Under the pieces are notes generated by a model. That model ran no database searches and was not told where the DNA came from. It saw nothing but the letters and a program-made list of their open reading frames with translations. 64,000 nt of DNA from assembly GCF_001422545.1 (NCBI RefSeq), contig NZ_LMLE01000001.1:1485603-1549602 (forward strand), read 5' to 3'. A program made the position numbers and the translations under genes. The DNA comes from Pedobacter sp. Leaf41 (GTDB lineage: Bacteria > Bacteroidota > Bacteroidia > Sphingobacteriales > Sphingobacteriaceae). Shown piece after piece: positions 19,579 through 29,564 of this stretch. Every line of letters starts with the position of its first letter. Positions within the stretch are counted from its first letter, which is position 1.

Positions 19579-21147
19579 TTAATTTGCAGGTTCTATTTTT
19601 TTCTTCTTGATTTTGGTAACGAGAATTCCAACTAAAAATATGGTCAGCGTGCCGATTACGATAATCATGTTTTTATGCAAAGGGTTCCTGAAATTTTCAT
19701 ACTCCGGTGGTAATAGGGTGGAAAATGTCATCCAGATAATGACAACAATTCCGATGATGGTTGCGATTATTGCTTCGTGGTTTTTTGTTTGTTTACTAAT
19801 AATTCCAAGTAAAAATAAACCCAGCATACCAGCAGCAAATATCCCAGATAGTTCCCACCAAACATCCAAAATGCTTTTGACGCCAATCATTGCAATTCCG
19901 GCAATCATCCCCAATAAGCCAAAACCCATCGTTCCAATGTGTAGCAGCGACAGATTCTGTTTTTCCGTTACATCGGGTTTGATGTATCGCTTGTAAATAT
20001 CTTCAGAGAAAACCGTTGCAGATGCATTCATACCGGAACTGATGGTACTCATTGCTGCCGATAAAATTGCTGAAACGATTAATCCAACCAACCCCATCGG
20101 AATTTTGGTGACCATGAAATGCGGCATAATCTTATCGCCGTAATCTGATGGAAGCAATGCATTTTGAAGTTTCAAAACCTCTGAGGCACTTGTACCAACG
20201 GGCAATCTTTCAAGTGCTACCTGATGTTTGATGGACTGCACCAAGTCGGGATTAACTTCATAGTAGGCAAACAAGCAAGATCCTATAATAAAAAACAATA
20301 GCGATGCTGGAATATATAACCATACACAAAGCCATATGGATTTAGATGCAGCTTTACTTGACGATGCGGTATGGTAACGTTGGATATAATTCTGGTCCAT
20401 CCCGAAATTATTCAAATTGATAAAAAACCCATACAGCAATACTACCCAAAACGAAGAGCCGACAAAATCCATTTTAAAACTTCCCAGACTAAATTTATCT
20501 GCCGATTTACCAATTTCCACGATTTTAGAAACGCCGCCAGGCATATTGGTCATAATGAGGTACAGGATGAGTAGAGCGCCGAATGTTTTCACTACAGCCT
20601 GCACCACTTCTGTCCAGATTACTGCCTCGATTCCACCTAACACCGTGTAAAATATAATGCAGATGCCCATCACAATCATGATCATTTGCATGGAATAGCC
20701 GGTTAGCGCTTGTAAACTTAACGCTATCCCGAAAAAAATGGATCCCATTCTGGCGAGTTGCGTGAGTAAAAAACAAAGCACGGAGTAAACCCTTGCCCAG
20801 GCGCCAAAACGTTTTTCTAAATGTGTATAGGCAGAGATTTCTCCTGTATTGCGATAAAAAGGAACAAAATATTTTGAGGCTACCCAAGCGGCCAGCGGCA
20901 TGGAAATACTAAAAACAAATGCATTCCAGTTGCTTCCAAAGGCTTTCCCTGGAACACCCAAAAAAGTATTGCTGCTTAGAAACGTGGCATAAATTGATAA
21001 ACCTATTGCCCATCCGGGAATAAGGCCCGAAGCTTTTATAAATTGTTCGGAGTTTTTATTTTTTCTTGAAAAATATACCCCAACTAATATCATCCCAACA
21101 AGGTATATGAAGATTATCGCAAGATCGAAAATAGGAAGACCTTTCAT
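19579..21147 (-). CDS. Sodium/solute symporter (SSS family)
   Basis: The 522-residue protein has about 13 hydrophobic membrane spans and the normal length for the SSS/SLC5 family. The N-terminus shows LAIIFIYLVGMILVGVYFSR and then the FLSSNTFLG segment that helps form the sodium site region. Members move sugars, sialic acid, galactose or organic acids across the inner membrane with sodium. It precedes the DHDPS-family gene on the same strand. A TAACCAAA copy at 21170-21177, 22 bases upstream of the ATG, suggests that it starts its own transcript rather than only being read through from the GH2 gene, 311 bases away. Confidence 0.9.
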   Translation of the reverse strand: MKGLPIFDLAIIFIYLVGMILVGVYFSRKNKNSEQFIKASGLIPGWAIGLSIYATFLSSNTFLGVPGKAFGSNWNAFVFSISMPLAAWVASKYFVPFYRNTGEISAYTHLEKRFGAWARVYSVLCFLLTQLARMGSIFFGIALSLQALTGYSMQMIMIVMGICIIFYTVLGGIEAVIWTEVVQAVVKTFGALLILYLIMTNMPGGVSKIVEIGKSADKFSLGSFKMDFVGSSFWVVLLYGFFINLNNFGMDQNYIQRYHTASSSKAASKSIWLCVWLYIPASLLFFIIGSCLFAYYEVNPDLVQSIKHQVALERLPVGTSASEVLKLQNALLPSDYGDKIMPHFMVTKIPMGLVGLIVSAILSAAMSTISSGMNASATVFSEDIYKRYIKPDVTEKQNLSLLHIGTMGFGLLGMIAGIAMIGVKSILDVWWELSGIFAAGMLGLFLLGIISKQTKNHEAIIATIIGIVVIIWMTFSTLLPPEYENFRNPLHKNMIIVIGTLTIFLVGILVTKIKKKKIEPAN

Positions 21148-21458
21148 TACTTATTGGCTCGTTTATTAATTTGGTTAAAACAAATATGCATTTCTAAACA
21201 TCAGCATTTATATAAGATTTTGGCTACATCTTGTACCATCTTATCTTTAAGAATAGTGTTACGGTGCAAGTTATCAGTTACAGGTCTGCAAGCCGAAAAA
21301 TACAAACTTGTCCAATATGAGTTTATATCCGCTAGTAATCGTTTGAAGGCTAAGCACTATTTTACGAATTCATAACCTTTAACCTACAACCTTCAACCCG
21401 TAAATGAAGAAAGCCTAAACAGGTAACTAATAACCGGTAACTCGCAACTGATGCTATC
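21148..21458. other. Non-coding gap between symporter and GH2
   Basis: This 311-base gap contains the TAACCAAA leader element and TTGGCTC close to the symporter start. Beyond that it has short AT/AC-rich text with repeated phrases (AACCTACAACCTTCAACC, TAACTAATAACCGGTAAC). No gene or clear hairpin terminator was seen. Confidence 0.5.
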
Positions 21459-24400
21459 CTATTGCACGTCCAAAGCATCAATCGCCAGCTCTTTCGCATC
21501 TGTTGCAATTAAACGCACTTTATAACTTCCTGCATTGATCATGCTGCCCGTATTGGTATTCAGATAATTCCATTTACCTGATTTTGTTGGGGCAAATTCG
21601 GCCTGTTCTGTTTTCATTAACGTGCCATCCGCAGAAAGAAATTCGATTTTAGCTTTTAAAATTTTTGAAAATGGATTATGGTATTTGATGGTTAAAGAAT
21701 AGGTATCGGCCACTCCAACGCCTATCGACCATTCTAAAATTCCACCGCTACTTTCTTTAAAAATAACGCGTTGCTTATCCATTAAATTTTGTTTAACGAT
21801 GCTTTGACCTGCTAGTTTTGCATCGGTTGCTTTGTAGCTAGTCACCGTTTTCAAATCGTAAGCTGGCTCAAGTTCACTTGGCTTAACAATGGCTATCGTC
21901 CTGATTTTGCCATTCACTGAAACCTGGTCGTTTGCTGAAAACCTTTTACGGAAGACTATAAATCTTTCTCCATCGCTGTTCTTAATCTGCGTTTTGGTAT
22001 CCTCGTAATCGGCTGGCTTTTCATCGCTTTCATTTAAAGCCACGAAAACATCAGCTACTGCATTCACCTTAAAAACAAAATCTTTGTTATCTTTACTGAT
22101 TTTAATCCACTCTGCGCTATATAAATTAGGTGGCAAGGAAGTAAATTGCACAGACGAATCTATAAATTGTTTATCGCCAATATCCATCCAACTACTGAGT
22201 TTAAAATTCTTTCCAGATGGAATGCTCACAACCGAATTAGACTGATTTTCAGTGATTTGAATTTTATCTAAGCTGGCAATGGCAATGGCTGAAATAAGCG
22301 CCTGCCCAACTTTGATCTGCGGAAACGATATCGTCAATTGTCCCGCTTTGCTGAAAACTTTTACTGTTTTCTTTAAAACAGTATTAGAACCTGCTTCTTT
22401 CCAAATATCAACATCCTTTAGCACGGTTTTGTCGTTAATTGCTACATCAAACAACCTCATTTTTTCAGCATTCATGCCGCCGCCGATTCCCAGCCAAGGT
22501 TCAATAAAATATAACTCTACTAAATATTCGCCATCTTTTGGAACAGGAAAACTAAACTTCAGCTGATCTCTACCATAACGGAAGGATTGGAAGAGCTTCC
22601 AATCTGAACTGCCCGCGATTGGCGAAAAGGTTCTTCGCTGACTAGCAAAAAATGAAGGTACTCCAGGAAAACCGGAAGTCCAGGAGGTTGAACCGTAATT
22701 TTCAGTATTGGAAGATAACTGTTGATCTGCCAACCATTGGTTCCCGAAATGATCTTGATAAGATGAGCCACCGCAATTTAACCGATATAAATAGTTGTAC
22801 TTATCTTGAGGTTTTAAAAAATCGGTATTAATTACCAAGCGATCAAAGTTTGGAGATTTTGGAAGACTATTTAATATAATTTGATCTCTCGCCACGGCTT
22901 TTCCATTAACATATGCAACCGCATAAAGCACATTATATTTAACATTTGGCTTATTCCATTGAAAATGTGTTCCAATGGCGCCACGTTTCTGCTTGCCTAA
23001 AGATGATCCATCCACATCATTAAAAAGCTCTACCTCATCGCAGTTGGAATAAACCACAATGCTGTCTTTTATCCCTGGTTTTGACCAGCGATTTGGCCAG
23101 GTATGAGAAACAATGTAAACCATGGGCTCAGTAGCTTTTGGCGCATAATTGGCTCTGAACATGTAAAAAACGTCAGTCGGCTCTTCCCATGGGGTAAACA
23201 TTCCTTTATAATTTACCGGACCAATGCGATCTAAATCTCGCAGGCCTTCTCCCCCCTGTACCCGACCCGGATTATCATGTGAACTGTATAACCAGAAGAA
23301 ATGACCTGCAGTTTGCTCTCTTACCGTTTCTGCCAAACGAACTTTCGTTTCCATTAAATCGGTCATTTTGTTTTCAGTAAAACCTTTCCCGTTTGCGTCA
23401 ACCTCATGGAGATCGATCGTTCTCCAGGCACCATATTCGCCAACCAAAACCTGTCTTTTTAAGTCTTCTCCATAAGTTGCAGGATTGCCTCCGTAAGTTC
23501 CTGTCCAGTTTTGCGGTACATCCCAATCGGTTCCTTTACCCCCATTACAAGTGGTTACTTTCCGTTGCGATGATGCCGTTGGATCTAATTTTCTGATCAA
23601 TTCGGTGCATTCTCTTGCAAAATCTTCGGGTAAAGTACTCTCATTTTCTAAGCCCCACAATACAACCGACGGACTATTTCTGCGTTCCTTAACCCAGTCG
23701 ACCAGTAATGATTTAAAGTTTTTTCTAAACTCAGGCGTATCATACCAAATATGAGCAGCCATTTGGGTCCAGCTTAAAATACCCAGCTCATCCCAATAGG
23801 TTTGGTAAAGTAAATTATGCGGTTGATGCGCATCGCGGAATGCGTTGAAACCCGCAGATTTAATTTGCATTACCCGCGAACGAATCTGCTCATTGCTAAA
23901 AGCATGACTGTTGCCAATTAAGTGCTCATATTCTGCAATTCCATTGATAAAAACTGGATTCCCATTTAAAAGAAATACTTTTTGATTTGCCTGTTCACCA
24001 ATTGGCCAGCTAATCCATCTGATTCCGTAAGGCGTTTTTATTTCATCTATTACCTTACCATTTTCGATAATGGAAGTTTTTAAAGTATATAAATATGGAT
24101 TTTCGAGCGACCATAATTTGGGATTGATAATCTCATCCGTTTTTTGATTAATTACAACTTCTTTCCCTGCGGGGATAACTATTTTTTTTGGCAGTGCTTT
24201 TTCGATAGTGCCTTCAGCATCTAACAACTGGTTGTATATTGTTACTGATTTAGGTTTTGAACCATAATTTTTGACAGTAGTAGCAAAATTTAACACGGCA
24301 GATTTTTCTGAAATCCTATTATCATTCCAGATGTGAACACCAAAAGGCTCAATTCGCAACTCATTGGTTACGATGAGATGTACAGGTCTGAAAACACCCA

Positions 24401-24947
24401 TAGGTTGCGAACCTTCAGAAAACCCCCTTTCTGCAGAGCAACCGCCATCAACCCAGGGTAAATCCTGGATGTTTGCCGGGTGATCTGCCCTAATAGCCAA
24501 TAAGTTTTCCTGATTATTTAATTTAATAACATCCGTCACATCTAAAGTAAAAGTAGTTCTTCCACCAGCATGATAACCAACTTTGTTTCCATTTAGCCAA
24601 ATGGTGGCATAAGAGCCAACACCTTCAAAGTATAAGAAAAACCTTTTGCCGGTTTTAAGTTCATTGCTTTTAAAGGTTTTTCTATACCAGGCGTAACCAT
24701 GTTTATTGCCGTGAAGTTTTCTTTGATATCCTTCGTACTGGTCCCAGTTGTGGGGAACGTTTACAGTTTTCCAGTTGAAAACTTTAAAGCCGATCGATTG
24801 GAAACCATCATGCGCCTTAATATCTTTTTCATTGGCTACAGTTTCCCAATTTGCATTGAGGGAAATATCTTTTCGAAGATTTTGAGCATGGGTATTCGAT
24901 AGTAAAAACAGAAAAAAAATGATAAATGATGTCTTTTTATTCTTCAT
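21459..24947 (-). CDS. GH2-family glycosidase with C-terminal malectin-like domain
   Basis: The 1162-residue protein has a signal peptide ending at NTHAQ. The N-terminal sugar-binding domain (YAWYRKTF, YATIWLNGNKVGYHAGG), the immunoglobulin-like domain and the TIM barrel (from about residue 330) are those of GH2. The acid/base glutamate is in VVLWGLENES and the likely nucleophile in VGEYGAW. After a beta domain at about 640-720 comes a malectin-like region (LDKPQD-type start, FSFPVPKDGEYLVELYF), and the last part is a further beta-sandwich domain. Such long GH2 enzymes in pectin loci act on galactose, arabinopyranose or glucuronic acid links; the residue specificity cannot be read here. It belongs to the run that starts with the GH67-like gene. 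Confidence 0.85.
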   Translation of the reverse strand: MKNKKTSFIIFFLFLLSNTHAQNLRKDISLNANWETVANEKDIKAHDGFQSIGFKVFNWKTVNVPHNWDQYEGYQRKLHGNKHGYAWYRKTFKSNELKTGKRFFLYFEGVGSYATIWLNGNKVGYHAGGRTTFTLDVTDVIKLNNQENLLAIRADHPANIQDLPWVDGGCSAERGFSEGSQPMGVFRPVHLIVTNELRIEPFGVHIWNDNRISEKSAVLNFATTVKNYGSKPKSVTIYNQLLDAEGTIEKALPKKIVIPAGKEVVINQKTDEIINPKLWSLENPYLYTLKTSIIENGKVIDEIKTPYGIRWISWPIGEQANQKVFLLNGNPVFINGIAEYEHLIGNSHAFSNEQIRSRVMQIKSAGFNAFRDAHQPHNLLYQTYWDELGILSWTQMAAHIWYDTPEFRKNFKSLLVDWVKERRNSPSVVLWGLENESTLPEDFARECTELIRKLDPTASSQRKVTTCNGGKGTDWDVPQNWTGTYGGNPATYGEDLKRQVLVGEYGAWRTIDLHEVDANGKGFTENKMTDLMETKVRLAETVREQTAGHFFWLYSSHDNPGRVQGGEGLRDLDRIGPVNYKGMFTPWEEPTDVFYMFRANYAPKATEPMVYIVSHTWPNRWSKPGIKDSIVVYSNCDEVELFNDVDGSSLGKQKRGAIGTHFQWNKPNVKYNVLYAVAYVNGKAVARDQIILNSLPKSPNFDRLVINTDFLKPQDKYNYLYRLNCGGSSYQDHFGNQWLADQQLSSNTENYGSTSWTSGFPGVPSFFASQRRTFSPIAGSSDWKLFQSFRYGRDQLKFSFPVPKDGEYLVELYFIEPWLGIGGGMNAEKMRLFDVAINDKTVLKDVDIWKEAGSNTVLKKTVKVFSKAGQLTISFPQIKVGQALISAIAIASLDKIQITENQSNSVVSIPSGKNFKLSSWMDIGDKQFIDSSVQFTSLPPNLYSAEWIKISKDNKDFVFKVNAVADVFVALNESDEKPADYEDTKTQIKNSDGERFIVFRKRFSANDQVSVNGKIRTIAIVKPSELEPAYDLKTVTSYKATDAKLAGQSIVKQNLMDKQRVIFKESSGGILEWSIGVGVADTYSLTIKYHNPFSKILKAKIEFLSADGTLMKTEQAEFAPTKSGKWNYLNTNTGSMINAGSYKVRLIATDAKELAIDALDVQ

Positions 24948-24966
24948 ATTTCTTAGCCCTGACCTT

Positions 24967-25024
24967 CATTGCGAGTCACGAAGCAATCTTACTAATGAAT
25001 CAGATTGCTTCGTACCTCGCAATG
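24967..25024. repeat. Intergenic palindromic repeat, copy B
   Basis: CATTGCGAGTCACGAAGCAATC (24967-24988) faces GATTGCTTCGTACCTCGCAATG (25003-25024) over a 14-base spacer. The arms are nearly those of copy A at 4713-4789. It lies between GH95 and GH2 in the same direction of transcription and could reduce read-through or stabilise the upstream message. Confidence 0.75.
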
Positions 25025-25031
25025 ACGATTG

Positions 25032-27839
25032 TTAGAATTTAAAATCTTTATTCAATTTATAGCTTTCTCCAGCTTTTGTATCGAATTCTATTGCTTTATT
25101 TTGATAGCTGACTTTGCATTTACCGCCAACTTTAGAAAGGATATTAAGCGATGTTAATTTGCCGTCTTTCCAAGATAATTCGATCTCGAAACCACCTCTG
25201 GCCCGTAAACTACTAACATCTCCCTGAGGGATTTCTGTTGGTAAGGCAGGTAGAATATCGATAAATCCCTGGTGGCTTTGTACAATCATTTCTGCGATGC
25301 CGGCCGCACCACCAAAATTTCCATCAATCTGAAACGGCGGGTGGGCATCAAATAAGTTTACATAAGATCCGGCTCCACTTTTCGCTGGTTTAAGCAACAT
25401 TTTTACCATTTCCATGCCATGGTCGCCATCTTTAAATCTTGCCCAAAAGTTAATCTTCCATGCCAAGCTCCAACCCGTGGCCTCATCGCCGCGGTAAAGC
25501 AAAGATTGTTTTGCGGCGTTCATCAACTTTTCATCCTGACTCCAGGTGATGTCATTTCCGGGAAATACACCCCATAAATGGGAAACGTGACGATGTTTAT
25601 CAGTGGTATCGTCTTTATCTTCTAACCATTCTTGCAACTGGCCGTATTTTCCGATTTGGTTTGGCGCAATTGACTTCAGCTTTGCTGTCAATGAATTTCT
25701 AAAATCAGGATCAACACCTAAAATATCGGCAGCAGCAATGCAATTTTTAAATAAGGTACGGATGATCTGATGATCCATCGTTGGACCGGCCACTAAGCCA
25801 CCGTTTTCCGGAGAGTTGGAAGGCGTACTGATTAACCAACCTGTTTTCAGATCTTTAACCAAAAAAGCATCGAAAAACAACGCCGCTCCTTTCATCAAGG
25901 GATAGGCTTCTTCCTTTAAGAATTGTTTATCCTGGCTAAATGCATAATGTTCCCATAAATGCTGACTTAACCAGGCGGCACCGCTTACCCAAATTCCATG
26001 ATTGGAGGCATTGATAGGTGCCGTAGCATTCCAAATATCAGTATTGTGGTGCAAAACCCAGCCTGGGGCATCATAATATTCACGAGCGGTTTCGGCTCCA
26101 GCCTTCGCCAAACCCTCTATCTTCTTAACCAAAGGCTCATTTAATGGCGAAAGATTTAGAATTTCCGTTGGCCAGTAGTTCATCTCCATGTTAATGTTTG
26201 TGGTGTATTTACTTCCCCATGGTGGAGTAAGTAAATCATTCCAAATCCCTTGAAGATTTGCCGGTTGTGTACCAGGCCTTGAACTGGATATCAACAAATA
26301 GCGACCATATTGCATGTAAAGTGCAGCGAAAGCAGGATCATTGGCGCTGGCAAATTTTACTAAACGTTCATCAGTCGGCAGTATCTCATTTTCTGAGGTA
26401 CCAAAATTAACTTTGAATTTATTATAGTAACTCTGGTATTCCTTAACATGATTTTTCTTCACTTCTTCGTACGACTTACCTTTCAACGAGGTTAGCGCTT
26501 GCATATTTGCCACCGCTGGATCGCCAGACACGTTTTGAGCATCTATAAAATTAGTTCCCGCTGTTAAATATAATGTCGCTTCATCAGCATTTGTAACCTT
26601 AATTTTTTCACCGATTGTTTTTATCGATCCATTTTTAACCTGGATAGTCAACCTGCTTTCACCCCTCAATACGCCATCTTTCACATTTACGGTAAGTGAA
26701 AGTGTGTTATTCGGTAACACTTTTACCACAGACTTTTGATGTAAACTAGATAAAGCAGCAGTAAAACTGATTGATTTTTTACGGTCAGCAGTAAGATTTA
26801 TCACGATCGCCTGGTTAGGCTCACTCGCGAAATACTCTCTAATAAAATTAACTCCATTTGCCTGATAAGCAGTGCGAACGGTTGCAGTGGCTAAATCAAG
26901 AGATCGCTTATACTTACTAATTGAACCTTGATGAGCAAACTGTAAATTCAAATCACCAAAAGGCTGATAACTGGCTTGATACTGTGGAACGGCTGGAGGA
27001 TTTTGATCCTGAATTTTATATTTCCAGGTTTTCACTAACGAAACGCCCTGTTCAATTGTTGCACCTACGGGATAAATACCGATCTTTTTACTCGTATCCT
27101 TATATCCACCTATCCCACCACGATCGTAATAGTTAAGCACCTGGATCGCAATTACGTTCTTACCAGGTTTAATCAGTTTTGCAGGAACAGTATATCTTCT
27201 GGCATCGGGGCCATCGGTATTGCCAACCAATTGGCCATTTACGTAGGTAAAGTCCTGATCGAAAATTTTGTTAAGATCAAGTACTAAATCTTTACCTACC
27301 CAGCTTTGTGCTACATCAAAGGTTGTCCTAAACCAAACTGAACCATCAACATTAGCTAAACCCACAGTTTCCCAACCTTCGTAAGCGGGTACCGCAATTG
27401 TTTTCCAGAGTTTGTCGTCATAATTCGCTGAAGCAGGGTTTCCAGTCATTCCCTTACCTTCCTTCATTTCCGCCACCCATGCTTTACGATTACCTGCTTC
27501 GCTTTGCAGGCCCATAAATTCTTTCTGAGCAAGTGCTTCAGCCTCTTTTTGCTTCCCCTCGAAAAGTAGTTCTCTAATCTCCGGAAGATATTTATAGGCG
27601 CCTTTCCGATTGTAGTCGCGAGGCTTTCCGGTCCATAAAGTTTCTTCGTTAAACTGAATATGGTCGTGAGTTACACCGCCATAGAACATTGCCCCAATTC
27701 TTCCGTTTCCAATTGGTAAGGCATCGGTCCATTTTTCTGCAGGTTGTTTATACCAGAGTTCCTGCTTGGCTTGTTGAGCAACAGAAACCTTGATGGTAAA
27801 TAAGAGCGTAGCTATTACAATAATCGATTTAACTTTCAT
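25032..27839 (-). CDS. GH95 alpha-L-fucosidase/alpha-L-galactosidase-like enzyme
   Basis: The 935-residue protein has a signal peptide ending at VSVAQ. Its start (LWYKQPAEKWTDALPIGNG and the GAMFYGGV, NEETLW blocks) is that of GH95. The catalytic (alpha/alpha)6 barrel shows HHNTDIWNATAP and the late DGNFGGAAGIAEM segment. An additional jelly-roll domain of about 130 residues (WFRTTFDVAQSWVGKDLVLD to NVIAIQVLNYYDRGG) is inserted within the N-terminal domain. Known members hydrolyse alpha-L-fucosides or, in pectin and xylan loci, alpha-L-galactosides. The nearby fucose-type catabolic cassette agrees with either 6-deoxy or related L-sugars. It is separated from GH28 by 6 bases. Confidence 0.88.
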   Translation of the reverse strand: MKVKSIIVIATLLFTIKVSVAQQAKQELWYKQPAEKWTDALPIGNGRIGAMFYGGVTHDHIQFNEETLWTGKPRDYNRKGAYKYLPEIRELLFEGKQKEAEALAQKEFMGLQSEAGNRKAWVAEMKEGKGMTGNPASANYDDKLWKTIAVPAYEGWETVGLANVDGSVWFRTTFDVAQSWVGKDLVLDLNKIFDQDFTYVNGQLVGNTDGPDARRYTVPAKLIKPGKNVIAIQVLNYYDRGGIGGYKDTSKKIGIYPVGATIEQGVSLVKTWKYKIQDQNPPAVPQYQASYQPFGDLNLQFAHQGSISKYKRSLDLATATVRTAYQANGVNFIREYFASEPNQAIVINLTADRKKSISFTAALSSLHQKSVVKVLPNNTLSLTVNVKDGVLRGESRLTIQVKNGSIKTIGEKIKVTNADEATLYLTAGTNFIDAQNVSGDPAVANMQALTSLKGKSYEEVKKNHVKEYQSYYNKFKVNFGTSENEILPTDERLVKFASANDPAFAALYMQYGRYLLISSSRPGTQPANLQGIWNDLLTPPWGSKYTTNINMEMNYWPTEILNLSPLNEPLVKKIEGLAKAGAETAREYYDAPGWVLHHNTDIWNATAPINASNHGIWVSGAAWLSQHLWEHYAFSQDKQFLKEEAYPLMKGAALFFDAFLVKDLKTGWLISTPSNSPENGGLVAGPTMDHQIIRTLFKNCIAAADILGVDPDFRNSLTAKLKSIAPNQIGKYGQLQEWLEDKDDTTDKHRHVSHLWGVFPGNDITWSQDEKLMNAAKQSLLYRGDEATGWSLAWKINFWARFKDGDHGMEMVKMLLKPAKSGAGSYVNLFDAHPPFQIDGNFGGAAGIAEMIVQSHQGFIDILPALPTEIPQGDVSSLRARGGFEIELSWKDGKLTSLNILSKVGGKCKVSYQNKAIEFDTKAGESYKLNKDFKF

Positions 27840-27845
27840 CGGGTT

Positions 27846-29423
27846 CTATTGTCCTTTATCACCAGAAACATAGTCTATCGCTTCGAAGGCGTCTTTTTCT
27901 TTTCTTACACCTACCCTGGCGTTTCTAAAATTGTTATTTCCTAAAGAGATATTTTTCGTTCCAGCACCGCTTAACCTTAAATAAGTGCCTGTTCCTGCCA
28001 CTGGAAAAGAATTGTAAAGAAATAAATTACTTACATTTTTTAAGTCTACCACTGCGGCATCGTTATGCGGAGTGTACGTTTTAAGATTATTAATTACCAG
28101 ATTATTTACTCTAGATACCTTTAAAGAAGCACCGATTTCTGTGTTCACCTGTACATTATGAAATTCAATTTTATTTGAAAAACTGATATCGAAGCCGGTT
28201 TTTGCATCCATATTAATATCGTTAAACGTGATATTTTCAATCGGCATTTCTTCTAAACCATTGAGGTAAGCTGCCTGGTTTACCTGGCCTGTGATATTGC
28301 TGAAGTGGATATTTCTGAATCTTGGGGTTCGATCAGACACCGGTTCTACATTCGTTTTAGCGTACTGCATGTCTAAAACAATGGCTTGCTGCTTAATATC
28401 TTTCATGATGATGTTGCTCACCCGAATTTCTTCCACTACACCACCCCTTCCTCTTGCAGTTTTAATTCTGATTCCTCTATCCGTTCCATCAAAAACACAA
28501 TTAGATATCGTAATTTTTCGCACATCGCCAGACATTTCGCTGCCAATCACCACGCCGCCATGACCGGATAGCATCGTACAATTGGTAATTACATAATTTT
28601 CGGCTGGAATTGCCATTCTTCTTCCAGGCTCGTCCTTACCCGATTTAATCGTGATACAGTCATCGCCAACGCTAATATGGCAATCTGAAATGTGAACATT
28701 TTTACACGATTCCGGGTTAATTCCATCCGTATTTGGGGAGTGCGGATTGTTAATCGTTACTGCATGAATCTTTACATTTTCGCAAAACTCAGGGTTAACT
28801 GTCCAGAATGGAGAATTCTGTATGGTAATGCCTTCGATTAGTACGTTTTTACAAAACATGGTTTGAATAAAAGGCGGGCGAAGAAAACCTCGTTTCATTT
28901 GCTTTGGATCATCTGGCAAAAGAATGTCTTTGTTTAATTTATCGAATTCATATTGCCATTTAGAACGAGCTTGCCCTTCTTTATATCCTTCCACAAAATC
29001 CCACCACTTCTTGCCATGGCCATCAATTAGTCCACGCCCTATGATGGAGATATTCTCCGCTTTATAAGCATAAAATAATGGCGAAAAACTTTTAACATCA
29101 ACCCCTTCGTATCTACTTTCCACCATTGGCAAATAATCATCAAAGTTATCGCTGAAGTGCAATTCAGCACCAGCATCAATAAAAATGGTGATATTACTTT
29201 TCAAATGTATTGCACCAGTAAGATATTTTCCCGCTGGGAAATAAACTGTTCCACCACCTGCTTTTGATGCCGCATCAATTGCCTTTTTGATGGCAGCGGT
29301 AGCCAATTTACTACTATCATTCTTCGCACCATATTTGGTAACATTGTAGAACGATTGTGCGTTAACGGAAAAATAAAAACCTGTTAATAGTAAAAAGATT
29401 AGCGACTTTAGGATGTGTTTCAT
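27846..29423 (-). CDS. GH28 polygalacturonase-family hydrolase
   Basis: The 525-residue protein has a signal peptide ending at VNAQ and an alpha-parallel beta-helix. All GH28 signature motifs are present: NTDG (231-234), GDDC (253-256), GHGG (287-290) and RIK (319-321). These hold the catalytic aspartates, the histidine and the substrate-binding Arg/Lys. GH28 enzymes invert alpha-galacturonide bonds in homogalacturonan, rhamnogalacturonan or RG-II. The N-terminal start (YGAKND) is typical of bacterial exo-acting types. It is transcribed between MGH1-like and GH95. Exo or endo action cannot be decided. Confidence 0.93.
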   Translation of the reverse strand: MKHILKSLIFLLLTGFYFSVNAQSFYNVTKYGAKNDSSKLATAAIKKAIDAASKAGGGTVYFPAGKYLTGAIHLKSNITIFIDAGAELHFSDNFDDYLPMVESRYEGVDVKSFSPLFYAYKAENISIIGRGLIDGHGKKWWDFVEGYKEGQARSKWQYEFDKLNKDILLPDDPKQMKRGFLRPPFIQTMFCKNVLIEGITIQNSPFWTVNPEFCENVKIHAVTINNPHSPNTDGINPESCKNVHISDCHISVGDDCITIKSGKDEPGRRMAIPAENYVITNCTMLSGHGGVVIGSEMSGDVRKITISNCVFDGTDRGIRIKTARGRGGVVEEIRVSNIIMKDIKQQAIVLDMQYAKTNVEPVSDRTPRFRNIHFSNITGQVNQAAYLNGLEEMPIENITFNDINMDAKTGFDISFSNKIEFHNVQVNTEIGASLKVSRVNNLVINNLKTYTPHNDAAVVDLKNVSNLFLYNSFPVAGTGTYLRLSGAGTKNISLGNNNFRNARVGVRKEKDAFEAIDYVSGDKGQ

Positions 29424-29564
29424 TTTGTTTATTACTATTTATATTTTTAATTTATGATGTGATCATTTACAGTTAACTAAGCGTAAAGCAGGAAATGCTG
29501 CTTGAAGATTTCCGCCGTCGCGAAAAGGACGAACTGTCAAACTAACTACTGTCTTCAGCTTTCT

